DNA from: Datnioides undecimradiatus | Taxonomy: Eukaryota; Chordata; Actinopteri; Lobotiformes; Datnioididae | Direction of reading: 5' to 3' | NCBI GenBank assembly: GCA_008933995.1 | Contig: WARS01000063.1 | Coordinates: 2,670,012-2,734,011 of the forward strand | DNA length: 64,000 nucleotides | Program-made: the position numbers and the translations under genes | Shown: positions 23,119-35,162 of the stretch, piece by piece | Numbering within the stretch: the first letter of the stretch is position 1 | Layout: the number at the start of each line of letters is the position of its first letter | The notes under the pieces: model-generated | Told to the model about the DNA's origin: nothing | The model's input: the letters and a program-made list of their open reading frames with translations, nothing else | Databases searched by the model: none

Positions 23119-25115
23119 GTGTTGTTGACTGAACGGGAAAACAGAGCATCATGCGTATAACTCACTAATTTCTTATACCTGAACCAGCTGTTGGGAGCTC
23201 GTATTTACCGTTTCTCCCATGCACCCTGAATGCTGCATCGCTGAGCGCTACAAACCAAAGAAAGCTGCTCTGTGGTGCCTCCTGTGGAAGACTGACGGAC
23301 ACACTGCTGTACAGACAGACGGAGGGCGCAGATGTCGGTGCTGACGATCATGGTTTCAGAGGATGGGGGTGTTGTGCCTGTAGACGCACATCTTGAAAGT
23401 GTTGTGTGTATATTTGAAGTGTATCCTGACTTTTTATTTTGTCTTGATGTTTTTATGAAGATGAATCTATTTTAACGGATGCTCCCTTCACTGTCTCTGC
23501 CAATTGTGGGAAAAGTAGGAAGTAAGTGATGCCTGACATATGGTGACTCATGGGAGTTGTATGACTTATTAAACTGACATGGGAGATGTAGAGACATGAT
23601 GGATTCTGGGATATGTAGGGCTGTAGGAGGAAGGAACTCTGGGAAAAGTAGTGTTGGAGAGTGAGACAGTTACAGAAGAGAAGCTTTGTGTTAAACTACA
23701 ACACGTCCGGGAATAAAGTGCTGCCTTCCTGTGACGCCAGGAAATTGGAATTTGTGGCTTTTTTCCTGTGTGAAGTTGCGTTTAATGTCTTTTTAATGAG
23801 CTGTAAATATTAACTGTGAGAACTTGTTTTACCTAATGTTGCCGGCCTTGACCTCAGAGTCTTTGCTGATGCGTTGAAATAGTTTCGGTCAGAAGTTCAA
23901 ACGTTTCTGATCGACAAAGGCTGATTGATTATGAAGATTGACTGACTGAGCAGAACAGAGCTGGTCTTTAAACGCAGCATACAGCTCTGTTTTTGTTGTT
24001 GTGTTCATGGCACCTCTGAAATGTAGGAAGGTGTAAAAATGATCATCTGGCCACAAATTTCCAACTTCCTCCATCAACCTGAATGCAGCACCAGTTATCT
24101 GCCCTCAATGACGATGCGTTTACTGCCCACAGGAGCCGGGAGTTAGCGGCACTGCCTTACCCCTGCCCTTACAGAGTGGGGAGTTGACGAGTGGAGCGAC
24201 TTTGTGCTCCGTGACTTTAAGACCTTTTCACACAAGGTCAGAACCAACCAATGGGAGCACTCCCTCTGGCTGCACAGCTGGAGTGAGTCACCGTGTGATG
24301 ATGTCAAAACACTAGAACCATTGTGTTTGGCCAGAGAAGCATGACATCAGCAGAATTTTATTCCAGCCTTGTTTTGCTCTGTCTCTGGAATCGACCAATC
24401 ACAGGACAATCTTGATAACCTGCTGCCACTGCCGGGCTTGATGGGAAACGATGTTTCCTTCGTGTTGGTTTTTTGTTTGTTTGTTTTTTATTCCCTAAAT
24501 TTTTTTAAAAACATTTTTTATGTCCAGGGTGGGCTTCTGATTGGCTGTTTTCTTTTTCTTTGTGTATTCATTTGCTTCCTGTCCTGAATATTTTAACCCC
24601 GCCTTCATGTTTGACCTTTGCTTTGTGATGTCATCACATCATCATTGCTATTATTAATATAATTATTATAAAGTGTCAATATTGGGATCTTTTGCTGCTA
24701 AAGGGAGCTTCTTCACCCTCATGCAACGTCTGAGTGTGTGTGTGTTTCCAGGTTAAGTTAGAGTCATAATCTAAAGTTGTTTTACTTTATGAAGCTGATT
24801 TTATTGTTTTTCTTCTCATCGTCAGTTTAGTTTTGTTGCTTTAGAGCTTTGGGGGGGGGCACGGGTTGCCATGACAACCTGACCGGCCAGAATTCCAGAA
24901 CATTCTAGAACTCTGACTGATTGGCTGGCCCCACCCTTCCCTAACACCTCTGCTCCAATCACATCCTCAGAATATGTGACATCACAGTGCAGCCCTCTTC
25001 CTGTTGGCCGGAGCCTCTTGGCTGTTTCTCTGGCTCCGTTGATTTGTTGTGTCTGTTGTTGTTTTTGTTGTATCAGGAACCAATCTCAGGCTCTACCTGC
25101 AGACAACACGATGGC

Positions 25116-25121
25116 AATAAA
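25116..25121 (+). promoter_or_regulatory. Candidate distal poly(A) signal of kif1c
   Basis: AATAAA followed about 20 bp later by an A-rich stretch. It is the last good hexamer before the next gene. Confidence 0.4.
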
Positions 25122-26011
25122 CTGTCAGTAAGAACAAAACACGAGTCACTTCCTGCTTTTCTGTAAGCTCTACGGTGGCTGAGAGGGCTCACGGAGCTCA
25201 GGATGAAACAAAGCTCAGGCAGAAGAGAGGAGCGGGAAGTTCAGCCGCTCCTCTGAGGTCTGAGCTGCTGGGGCCACAGGGGGCAGCAGAGAGACAGCTA
25301 CCCTCAAACGGTGTGTGTAAGGGGAAGTCCAATTCATTCAGCCATCTCAAAACAACAGGACAAGAATAAATAGTAAGCACTCTGGAATCAATGTCTGAAA
25401 GGGCACACATACACAAACCTGCGTCCTTATCAGTTGAGGCCTCCAGACATAAAACACCAGTGGCACTCAGAAACATCAGCAGCAGCTTCGTTTGGCCGTT
25501 AGGAACCAGAGCTGCCTGTAACAGCACAGACACAAAACCAACAACAGGAACTTAGAAACTCCAAACCAGATCACTCAGACCCTCCTCCTGCTGCCAATGA
25601 GGTGTGAACACTGAAACATCAGTACAGATATTATGGGATGTTTTACAACCACTAATGCTGTGTCAGTCACTGCCAGCTGCAAGAAAGCAAACGGCATAGA
25701 CTAATAAAGGATGCTAGCGACACTTAGCACTGTGATGTGTCTCCTAGCAACAGACTGCACTGCCTGAGGTTCATCTGTACCTTCTCAACAGATGAACCTT
25801 CAGCTCAGCTTCACAGCAGTTCAAACTGAACAAACACAAATAGAAACGCTGAGTCAGCAGCAGCTATCGAACATACACACACTCAGGAAGCATGAAGAGG
25901 CGTGAGTGGCCCAATATCAACAGAGAAGCAGCTGAACTCCCAGTTTCAGCAGCTGTCAGTCGGACTCTTACTCGCACACACAGCACACACTTTGTGTTTT
26001 CTCCTGTACAG
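25122..26011. other. Intergenic region / gp1ba 5' side
   Basis: No coding content recognised. An acceptor (TCCTGTACAG) at 26011 precedes the gp1ba start-codon exon, so a non-coding first exon of that gene should lie in this interval, but I could not place it. Confidence 0.4.
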
Positions 26012-26048
26012 TCAGAGAGACCTTCAGGAGCTGACAGGCTTTCTCAGA

Positions 26049-29000
26049 ATGCAGCTCTTCTTCCTCCTCTTCCTCCTGCCCAATGCTGCCATGGTTACAG
26101 CTGTGAACGGTTGCCACAGCGACAGAGACAAGGACCACCGCCCAAGGAAGAACTGCACGGCGGCCGGCTTCAACAATGTCCCACCCGGGATAGAGCCCTC
26201 GACCAAGGTAACAGCACAACACAGTTTATTTACTTCAGAAAAGGTGTTTGTATTAAACAAAAACAGCAAAGTCACATAAAATTGTCTAAATATATTAATA
26301 ATATATAACACAACTGAATCTTAACTTGACCAACAGAACAGATCAATGTGAGTTGCAGAATTACAGAGTAGCCTGATGCAGAACCAGGACGAGTCCAGGT
26401 CCCAGTGAGACTCAGCACAGAAGTCAAACTTCTGATCAGGAATACGCAGCAACACCTGTCACCTGGAGTCATGACACAATGAGAACACATAGTGTATAGG
26501 GGGTCGGTAGTGTCACACACCGTTACAGACAACAGACTGTCATCGCTGGACTCCACCCTGATTGGACGACGCATTTGACGGACAGGAGGAGGCCTCAGCG
26601 GAAACACAAGCGTCCTGCTTTACACTGATAAGATAAACAGGTTGACAGGAAGCTCCAAATGTTCTTCTTCCGCTACTGTCTCTCTGTTTTTAGGTTCTGT
26701 TGTTCCCCAACAACCTGTTCTCCAGCCTGTCCTGGTCGTCCTTCCAGATCTTTACCGAGATCTATGAGATTGACCTCACAGGCAACAAGGTGTCCGTCTG
26801 CTACTATACAATATAAATTCTTTACTCCAGTAAAGCTAAAGTCAGGTGAAATCAGAAGTCATTGACATGTTATCTATTCAGCATTTGATTCTCTCAAATC
26901 AGTGGATTCACATATTTGAAGGAACAAGGTTTCATGACTTCCTGTGTGTCCAGGTTCCAGAAGTGACCCCCAGCGTTCCTCCGATGCTGCCCAGCCTCAG
27001 CGTTCTCCGACTCGGCTTCAACCGCCTTACATCTCTCTCCGACGGCTCCTTCACAGCCTGTCCAGGTCTGACTGAACTTTACCTGGACAACAATGCTGTG
27101 CACTATCTGAGCGACCACACCTTCTCTGGACTCAGCAAGCTGGAGGTCAGTGTTTCAGGGTGTGTTGTCAGAACTCTCTTTGTTCTTAGTTTTCTCACAG
27201 AACAATCCTCTTTTGATTGGCTGTCTTACGTTCTAGATCCTGGATTTGTCATCCAATCATATCAAGGTCCTCCCCGAGCTCTTGCTCCACCCCCTGCCTG
27301 CCATAGAGACTCTCTTCCTAGAGAACAACAAGGTGAGAGAACAAACACCACGAGCTCTGAAATCCATCAGATAAAGGCGGGTTAAACAGATAAGACTTTC
27401 ATTCATTGCATAAGGACTTTCATTACAGATCAAGGTGATGCCAGATGATTGGTTCAGCCAGAAAGAGGAGGTGCCGTACCTCTACCTCTCATCCAATCCC
27501 TGGGCCTGCTCCTGTACGCTTGATTACTTGCGCAGGTACCTCGACGACTACGAACTCAATGTGTACACCCGGGATGGACCTCTCATTAAAAGTGATGCAG
27601 AGAGTGTGGTGAGTACAACAAACAGAAAATAAAGGTGACAGAAAACAAGTCCACAAAAGGTGAAATGAACTCTGTGAAGCCTGGCGCTCTCTGGTGATGT
27701 CATTGTCTGTCACCTACAGAGTGACATCATAGGGCGTTAAAGACCAGCCATTAGAAGATAGACAGTTCAGTCTCAGAAGGACTCATACTATCTTGTTAAC
27801 AGAAGGTTTGTGTGTTACAGCTCTGGTTGTTTCTGTGATGTGTGTTTAATGAGGGATTCGTTTGTGTGTCTTCAGGTGTGTGACTCTCCACAGGAGCATA
27901 AAGGTACACCTGTTATAAATCTGAAAGAATCTGATCTGTGTTCACCTGCGACAAAATCAGGTCCAACCGGAGACTTCAACCAACCAGTGATTACAGACCG
28001 TCCTTACAAGACAAGCACTGCTGGTGCCACTGCCCCAGCTACTACAGCCATTACTCCTCCTCCTGCTACTACTGCTCTGTTACCTGCTGTTACCCCAGCA
28101 CACACTGAGTACCACAGAGTGGTCACATGGTCGTGGTACCAGTCCTTCACCAAACTCATTCAATGGACAAATTATTCAGTGTCAGTGGTAACACGTGAGC
28201 TGGTTGAGTCTCGTACCGTCACGTCTCATCCCACTCTTCCTGCTGTCCAACCCTCAATTGAAGAGCCTGCAAACATAACGATGGCTACCCCAAAACAACC
28301 GGCTGAGGAAACCGAACCAGTTCCTTCAACCGTAACATCACTGACACCAAAACTCCAGGTAGTCACACTCCCCAGCACAGTTCCTTCGTGGGTGACTGAT
28401 GACCCAAGCAGCCAGCGGCGTGCGGTTGGAGGTGTGAGGGTGTTCTGCATCTGGCTTTTCGCAGGGTGTCTGCTGCTGTGTGTGGTGTCAATGGTGTGTA
28501 TACTAGGGACTCTGGTGAGTCTGGTAGTCTGGTACAGGAGGGTGTACAGACCCCTGAGTGCAACTCTGGTAAGGATGGGAGGAGTCAGTGAGGGAGTGAG
28601 GCTGCTGACATACAGCAGGAGGGAAGAGAAGGAGGCAGCAGAAGGCGGAGGAGTGATGGGGCTTTATCGCTCTGTTCTGTTCATCCACAGAGATGGAGGA
28701 GAAGCTAGGGAGAGGGAAGAGGGAGGGGAGGGAGGGGAGGAGGGCGCAAGGAAGGAAAGAGTCCTGGTCGCTCTGGAGCCAAGAGGAGGAGGAGAAACAA
28801 GAGAGGGAGAAGGAGCGAGAGGAGGGAAGGAGGAGAGAGGAGTGTACAAGAAGACGATGTATCGTCTGTTGAGCAAAGAGGAGGAGATAGGTGGGTGGAG
28901 AGACGTGATGGAGGAGAGATGGGTCTCTGCAGAAGATGGAGAGAGGAGGGGAGGGGGGACAGACGAAGGGCTGGATGGCGAGCGGCGTGGGGGAGGAGCT

Positions 29001-29219
29001 TCCAGAAAGTCTTACAGTGTGATTCTGCGGGAGGAGAGGGAGGAAGCAGGGGGGAGGAGAGAGGAGCTGGACTGGGTGGTGGGGGGCTGGGAGGTGAAAA
29101 GAGGCGGGGCAGAGGTGGAGGAGCCCCGGAGCAGCTGGGGGGAGTGGCTGGCACAATACTTACCCAGCATGCCCTGGGGAGTGACCACGCCTCCTGAGAG
29201 CGAGGCAGCTCATTACTGA
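26049..29219 (+). CDS. gp1ba: Platelet glycoprotein Ib alpha-like LRR membrane receptor
   Basis: Type I membrane protein. GPIb-alpha is the von Willebrand factor receptor subunit on platelets/thrombocytes. Exons: 26049-26207, 26694-26789, 26954-27145, 27237-27332, 27429-27608, 27876-29219, all phase 0, giving 688 aa (human 652). Seen: signal peptide MQLFFLLFLLPNAAM, Cys-containing N-cap, about six LRRs (LSVLRLGFNRLTSL, LTELYLDNNAVHYL, LDLSSNHIKVLP, IETLFLENNK), LRR C-cap NPWACSCTLDYLRRYLDDY with NVYTRDG (compare human NPWLCNC and NVYVW), then a Thr/Pro-rich mucin-like stalk and a TM helix about residues 430-461 (FCIWLFAGCLLLCVVSMV...). The cytoplasmic tail is long, Glu/Arg/Gly-rich, with RKSYSVILREE. 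The location next to kif1c supports orthology. Odd points: introns split the LRR region, whereas the human coding region is intronless, and the acidic tyrosine patch after the LRRs is not evident. Another LRR-TM gene cannot be fully excluded. Confidence 0.78.
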
Positions 29220-29431
29220 GCACCAGATGACTTAATCAAAGTCATGACATCACTTCCTGTGTAGCTTCTGCCACTCAGTACAAACATAACACACCACACA
29301 CACGTCAGCGGCGTGGTCGCAGAGGCGTGTTAGTGAAGATCAGCCTCTGACGAGCCGCCGTCACAGGACGTCCTGTGTTTGCATCATGTAACTTTAACTC
29401 AACACGTTTCATCTGCAGCTGTTTCAGTGAC

Positions 29432-29437
29432 AATAAA
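29432..29437 (+). promoter_or_regulatory. Poly(A) signal of gp1ba
   Basis: AATAAA about 210 bp after the stop, followed by GTGTTTGTG, a GT-rich downstream element. Confidence 0.65.
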
Positions 29438-29631
29438 GTGTTTGTGAAATCCAGACATGTCCCGTCTTTGTGCTGCGTGAGAGTAACAGGCATGAGGTGA
29501 CAGTGTGTGTGTGTGTGGTTATGAGTTTCCACCACAGCTGCAGTGTTTCTGAGACCACCTGGTTTACCTCAACACCTGTACTGAACATGCCCTCAGTCAT
29601 ATGTTAATGGATAACTACACCTCAACAGACT

Positions 29632-30118
29632 GTGTTCACTGTGTGTTCACTGCGTGTTCACGGTGTGTTCACTGTTCACGGTGTGTTCACTATTCACGGT
29701 GTGTTCATGGTGTGTTCACTGTGTCTTTACTGTGTGTTCACTGTTCACGGTGTGTTCACTATTCACGGTGTGTTCACTGTGTGTTCACGGCGTGTTCACT
29801 GTGTGTTCACTGTGTGTTCACTGTTCACGGCGTGTTCACTGTGTTCACTGTGTGTTCATGGAGTGTTCACTGTGTGTTCACTGTGTGTTCACGGCGTGTT
29901 CACTGTGTGTTCACGGCGTGTTCACTGTGTGTTCACTGTTCACGGCGTGTTCACTGTGTGTTCACTGTGTGTTCACTGTGTGTTCACTGTGTGTTCACGG
30001 CGTGTTCACTGTGTGTTCACGGCGTGTTCACTGTGTGTTCACTGTTCACGGCGTGTTCACTGTGTTCACTGTGTGTTCATGGAGTGTTCACTGTGTGTTC
30101 ACAGTGTGTTTGTGTTGA
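29632..30118. repeat. GTGTTCACTGTGTGTTCACGG minisatellite
   Basis: Roughly forty copies of a 12-13-bp unit (GTGTTCACTGT / GTGTTCACGGC). Three long overlapping open frames arise because stop codons cannot occur within the unit. Not a gene. Confidence 0.95.
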
Positions 30119-30551
30119 CACTCATGTCTGATCATTTCCCGCCTCCTGCAGTTGATGAAATATGAAAACGTTTCCCTGTCGTTTCATTTCCTCCAGTTTG
30201 TCCATAAACCTGATTGTTTATTCACATTGACTGGACTGATGTCAGATCAGCTTTCAACTCTTCTCTGTATTAATGGGATCAGTGTGTGTGTGTGTTTCGT
30301 GTCAGTAACACACTTAATGATGACTCGTTTGTTTCATTTCCCAAAACAAAAACTCCATGACTTCCACCGTCGTCTCTGTTTCAGCAGCAAACTGTGACAG
30401 GCGTCGCTGCTGGAGTCAGACACATTACACACTGTGTCCTGCAGAGGGCGCAGTCACCTCTGCAACAGTGGACTGTCACTGTGCAACTCACACCAACATC
30501 CTGCAGTCACACATCTGGAGTCTCCGTCAGTCACCTGCTTCCTGCAGGTTC

Positions 30552-30567
30552 ACTCCAGGGAGTTAGC
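30552..30567. repeat. Target-site duplication, left copy
   Basis: ACTCCAGGGAGTTAGC, identical to 31323-31338 across 16 bp. It flanks a LINE insertion. Confidence 0.92.
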
Positions 30568-31322
30568 AAATAAACATATAAGGAATCATTTTTTCAAAAA
30601 AAGGAAAATCACCCCTAGAGGGAAATTTGTATGGTCCTCCTCCTTCTCTGACATTAATTGGAAAACGACATGGCTCCTTCCTCATAAATTTGTCATCTCC
30701 AATAAAATTAAAGAAGTTCAATATAAAATTATACATAACATCTACCCCACTAATACTTTTTTATCAAAATTTATTAGTATTGATGTGAATTGTACATTTT
30801 GTAATACCGAAGAGGAAACAACTAGGCACCTTTTTGTTGAATGGAATTTTTCACAGAATTTTTGGAAAAAAATTATTTATATCACCTTTCAATCCAATCA
30901 ATTTAACAACTAAAGATATACTTCTATACTACAACAATAAAGATAAGAAATTTCAACACCTAGTTAATTTGATTATCTTAATTGCTAAATTCTACATACA
31001 TAAAGCCAAGTTTTCCAAAAGTCGACCTCTTTCCTGTTTTTGAAAGTGATTTCAAGAATTATTTTGAATGTATTAAAAGAATAAAGAATAAGAAATGTAC
31101 ACACACTGTGAACATAATTCAGGAATTGTTTAGAGAAATGTAACTTGCTTAGGCCTTTTTTTTGTGTGTCAACTATTCTCACCCTGACTTTTCGTGCACT
31201 TTATGGTTTTATACTTTTATTTATTGTTAAAGTTCAAGATACCAGACTATACTTTTGGGGTTTTTTCAATGTTCATCTTTCTGAATGTAATTGTTTGTTC
31301 TCAATAAAGTTGGGGGGGGGGG
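30568..31322 (+). mobile_element. 5'-truncated Tx1/L1-clade LINE 3' end
   Basis: The + strand encodes the C-terminal end of an L1/Tx1-type ORF2: KFVISNKIKEVQYKIIHNIY, then the CTFCNTEEETTRHLF zinc-knuckle-like block, then after frame changes IAKFYIHKAKFSKSRPL and ELFREM. The 3' end is CAATAAAGTT followed by an 11-G run. A perfect 16-bp duplication borders both sides, so this is a complete insertion event truncated at its 5' end. The intact duplication suggests a fairly young insertion. Confidence 0.9.
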
Positions 31323-31338
31323 ACTCCAGGGAGTTAGC
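31323..31338. repeat. Target-site duplication, right copy
   Basis: ACTCCAGGGAGTTAGC immediately after the G run that ends the LINE. Confidence 0.92.
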
Positions 31339-31358
31339 TGGAGCTCTTCTGATCAGGA

Positions 31359-31361
<3 letters not shown>

Positions 31362-31394
<33 letters not shown>
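31362..31394. repeat. (GT)n microsatellite
   Basis: About 16 GT repeats shortly after the LINE insertion. Confidence 0.9.
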
Positions 31395-31397
<3 letters not shown>

Positions 31398-32003
31398 CTG
31401 GCTGAGCGACTTCTCTCTTCGATGTCAGATGTGTCGCAGTGTTGTCGACAGCTAACTTCCTCCACATTATTAACTGATTAATTACAAAGGCCAACGAGTT
31501 CACGAGCATACACATGTTTATTATGCAGTTACAGCTGATTACGGTCCGATGAAGTGCGTAATGTCTAATATAACAGGTGATAAAGGAACGACAGGTTAAT
31601 CTCGTGCAACATGCAAACATTCTTCTTCTTGACGTGTAGCTGCTGCAGAGAGCTTCAGGGTCACAGCAGAGTCCCAACGCTTTAAAGTGCATTCACTGTG
31701 GAATAAGCTGAGTATGAGCCTGTTTGGAAGCTAACGTCATGTCGGGGCAACAGGAGACACGTTTCAGGTCCTGCTCGACGGTCTGTGAGTCGGTCGTCTG
31801 AGGAAACACTTACTTTGTTTTTGAAATGATAGAAACAGGAAAACAGGCCAGGAAGCAGCGCAGGAACAACTGCGACAGCGACTGTTGGATTATGATGCTG
31901 ACCCGGTTTCACTCCGTCCCGGAGGCTTGGAGCTACAGAGCAGAAGACAGGTGTGAGGACACAACTCCCACCACCACAAACTCACCTGATCCAACAAACT
32001 CAC

Positions 32004-32670
32004 CTGAGCCTGTGAAGCTGATGAGGTTCCCGATCGCCTCACTGCGTCCTCCGCTCATGATAATCCGACACTCGTACGTCCCGGTGTCGGCGGTGCTGAC
32101 GTTCTTCAGAACCACAGAGGCGTCTCCGTCCTTCATCTCCGGGTCTCTGAGCTCCACCCGCCCGTGGAAACGAGGATGCTGGTAGTTTTCAGACCAGCGC
32201 CCGTCTCTGTAAAACAACACGTAACAGTCTGACTTCAGGTCGGCTCCCACTCCACTGGTGTAATGGCTTTAGGTGGTTTGGGGTGTGACAGCTCCAACAG
32301 AAGCAGCTCTCAGTCTGCGCCACAGCACAGATCACACCGACCTGTGGCTCTCACTTTCTGTTTGCATCGGTTTCACTTTTTTCTACTTGACTCCTTTTAA
32401 ATTTTTGTGTCTGAGCCTTAACTTTAATTTGGAGCCGTTCACTGACTGAAGTGTTGGTAACCTGCCCCGGAGACAGCAGGTCGCCCCCTGCACAGCCCCT
32501 GCTCTCAACAACACAAGCAACATGGCGTCTGTGAACGCTTCACCTGGCATGAGTCATGCAGGAGCATATTTCCTGTGTGCGTCACTACACACACACACAC
32601 ACCAAAGCTCACCTGCAGATGCGCAGGCCAGAAACACGATCGGGAAACTGAAGAAAACTTTAAAAGTCAT
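32004..32670 (-). pseudogene. V-set Ig receptor (B7/butyrophilin-like), probably broken
   Basis: Minus strand. Exon 1 is 32670-32613: signal peptide MTFKVFFSFPIVFLACAS, ending phase 1 with a GTGAGC donor. The V-set exon runs from about 32310 to 32004. Translation gives PKPPKAITPVEW, then in a different frame ADLKSDCYVLFYRDGRW, HPRFHGRVEL, VVLKNVSTADTGTYECRI (the D-x-G-x-Y-x-C F-strand motif). The frame change near 32258-32262 shows a one-base indel, so the gene is either dead or misassembled. The donor lies in a CTCACCTGA duplication (31981 and 31999). I did not find the C-type domain, TM or tail exons. Sequence style matches fish B7/butyrophilin-like V domains and the copies at 47847-48098. 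A hAT transposon sits 58 bp upstream of the ATG. Confidence 0.7.
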
Positions 32671-32720
32671 GATAATGGCTGGGGAACACTGGAACTTCCG
32701 GTTCTATGTTGTTGTTCTTG

Positions 32721-32728
32721 ATGAGGCG
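32721..32728. repeat. hAT target-site duplication, left copy
   Basis: ATGAGGCG, identical to 35265-35272. Confidence 0.9.
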
Positions 32729-33051
32729 TAGTGATGTGTCATGCACAAAAGATGCGGCTCTGAGAGCCGATGCTTTGTAGTGAATCAGAAGAGTCGGCTC
32801 CCAGTTTTTTTCCTTTCGCTGCTTACCTCAGTGCTCAGCCTGAGCTCTGCTCAAGGCAGAACTTTGTTTTGATTGGTCAGCATCACGGCCAATCAGATGT
32901 GAGGATATAGGATCATACCATTATGTGAAAACAGGACACTGTCTAACTTGCAGTGGAGCGCCCCCCTATCTCTCTGTCTGTCTGTCTGTCTAATAGTCTG
33001 TCAGCGGTGAGGAGAGCGTGTGAGTGCCTCGTGTAGTTGCGTATTGAAATT

Positions 33052-35006
33052 ATGAGTGACACCCGAAAGCAAAGCAGCATCTGGCTGCAGTTTAAAGATA
33101 CTGGAAACAACAAAGCAGAGTGCCTTCACTGCAAAATGAAAATAACTTTAAGAGCAGGTTCTGCCACAAAGCTGCATCCCAAAACAACAGCAACTACAGC
33201 AGCATCTACTGGCTTCCCCACACATGCAAGTATAACCTCTCCTACTGCAACTCAAAGCAAAATAAGTCAGTTTATACCAAAACAGATGACCCCAGCCAAA
33301 CAGCACAGTATTGATGATGAATTGGCTAAAATGATAGCTACTGATTTCCAACCCTTTTCCATTGTGGAGGACAGAGGTTTTAAAAGTTTTGTCAAAGCTT
33401 TAAATCCCACATACACTCTACCCAGTAGAAAAACATTGTCCCAAACAACAATAGCTAAACTATATGACACAGAACGTACATTATGGCAAGAAAGGGGGAA
33501 AAAAGCTCCATCAGTTTGCCTGACAACTGACTGCTGGACCTCCAGAACAACCTGCTCTTTCATGTCTGTCACTTGCCATTTCATTGAAAATTACAAGATG
33601 ACATCTTGCTTTCTGGACTGCTTTGAGTTCACCGACAGACACACTGCAGAAAACCTGGCAGAGGAGCTAGTAAGAGTGGCAAAAGAGTGGCAAGTAGAGG
33701 ACAAAGTGGTGTGCTGTGTGAGTGACAATGCTGCAAACATCACCAAAGCCATAAAAATTCTGAAGTGGACCCACCACCCATGTCTGGCACCTACACTAAA
33801 CCTCATGATTAGAGATGCCCTGAAGGTGGTCAAACCAAGTGTGGATACGGTGAAGGCTGTTGTGGAGTTTTTCCACAAAAGCACAGTTGCAGCACAGAGG
33901 CTAAAGTCCACACAGTGCCAGATGGGGATGCCTGAACTGAGGCCCAAACAAGAGTGTGCCACCAGGTGGAACTCAACATTTTATATGTTGAAACGAATTC
34001 TTGAAACAAAAGATGCCATCATCTCCACCCTGGCCCTCATCAACGTACCAGTTGATGCTCTATGTCAAGAGGAACGGGAGCTGGTGAAAGAGGTCTGCAC
34101 CGTCCTGCAACCATTTGAGGAGGTGACTGTGGAGATAAGTGCAGACAGGTACCTTGAACCATTGTTTTTTTTCTCTACTACCATTCAGTCACTATTATAC
34201 ATTGCAGAAACAACACAGTATAATGTGCCATGTATAATATGCCACATACTTTAAAAAAGCTTAATTTTAAAAGTTGCTGTTTTCAGCTATGTCACAGCCT
34301 AAAAAATGCTCCTGCTTTGCAAAGGTCTGCAGCGGGTGACAGCCCAACACCAACAGACTGTAACCATGCAGAAAGTGAAAGAATTGGTTGCAACTCTTTG
34401 TTCAGCCATGGACCGAAAATTTCTGCATATGGAGTGCAACACTGTCCTCTCAGAAACCACATTATTGGATCCTAGGTTTAAAAAACTTGCATTCAGTGAC
34501 AACAGAGCTGTTGATGAGGCACTTCAGAGAATTAGTGCAGCAGCACCAAATGCACCCCCAGCAGCCAGCCAGCTCCACCATTAGAAGGCCAAGTGGATGA
34601 GGAACCACAAACCTCTGTTGTTTGGAGGCTTTTTGATGAAAGAGCTACAGGAGATGCTGCAAGGAGAAATCCTACAGCTGATGCTGTAATGGAGGTGAGG
34701 TCTTATCTTGAGGAACCCATCATCCAACGAGCAGAAGACCCACTGAGCTGGTGGCAGGCCAAGGCCTCAGTCTTTCCACGCCTGGTGAAGGTGATGGAGG
34801 GGAGACTGTGTATTGTGGCAACATCTGTTCCTTCCGAGAGAATCTTCTCAAAAACAGGGCAGATACTCACCGAGAGAAGAAATCGGATCAGTCCATCCAA
34901 GCTGAGGCATCTGACTTTTTTGAATGCTGTTTGCTTGAGTTTGGTTCTGTTCTGTGGATTTGTTTGCAGTTTTCTTGTTAATTTGTGCAATAAAATGTTT
35001 GATTAA
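33052..35006 (+). pseudogene. hAT transposase (BED finger + RNase-H-like + dimerisation domain), inactive
   Basis: Start ATGAGTGACACC. N-terminal BED-type finger (WLQFKDTGNNKAECLHCKM, C-x2-C seen, His part degraded), then the catalytic core (LTTDCWTSRTTCSFMSVTCH, VVCCVSDNAANITKAI, C-terminal W in CATRWNSTF) and the hAT dimerisation block (DPLSWWQAKASVFPRLVKV, VPSERIFSKTGQILTERRNR). Reading stops at 34254 unless 34149-34286 is removed. That stretch starts GTACCT after GCAGACAG and ends TGTTTTCAG, so it may be an intron. Even then a TAA remains shortly after the junction, and the frame shifts around 34566-34585 (…PPAASQLHH versus …EGQVDEEPQ). It therefore appears inactive, but only slightly decayed. 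Confidence 0.9.
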
Positions 35007-35162
35007 AATATTAAACAAAAGAATGGTTTTGTAACAGAATAAATGCACAAAATTAGGCAATTATAAGGGTTTTCAACACACAAACCATTAATTTTTGCAA
35101 AGTTATGGTAAAATAAAGGCCTACAAAAAATCCTAAATTAAGAGCCGTTCAGGAGTCGAAAG

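Larger units (their letters stand above)
22213..25121 (+). other. kif1c: kif1c 3' UTR region
   Basis: From the kif1c stop to the AATAAA at 25116-25121. It holds a GT microsatellite (about 22362-22388), a minisatellite and AT-rich stretches, with no coding content. Earlier AATAAA hexamers (for example near 23714) could give shorter transcripts. Confidence 0.5.

Noticed and set aside
29601-30165. Three overlapping open frames rich in VFTVCSRRVHC
   Set aside because: Translations of a 12-13-bp minisatellite that lacks stop codons in every frame.
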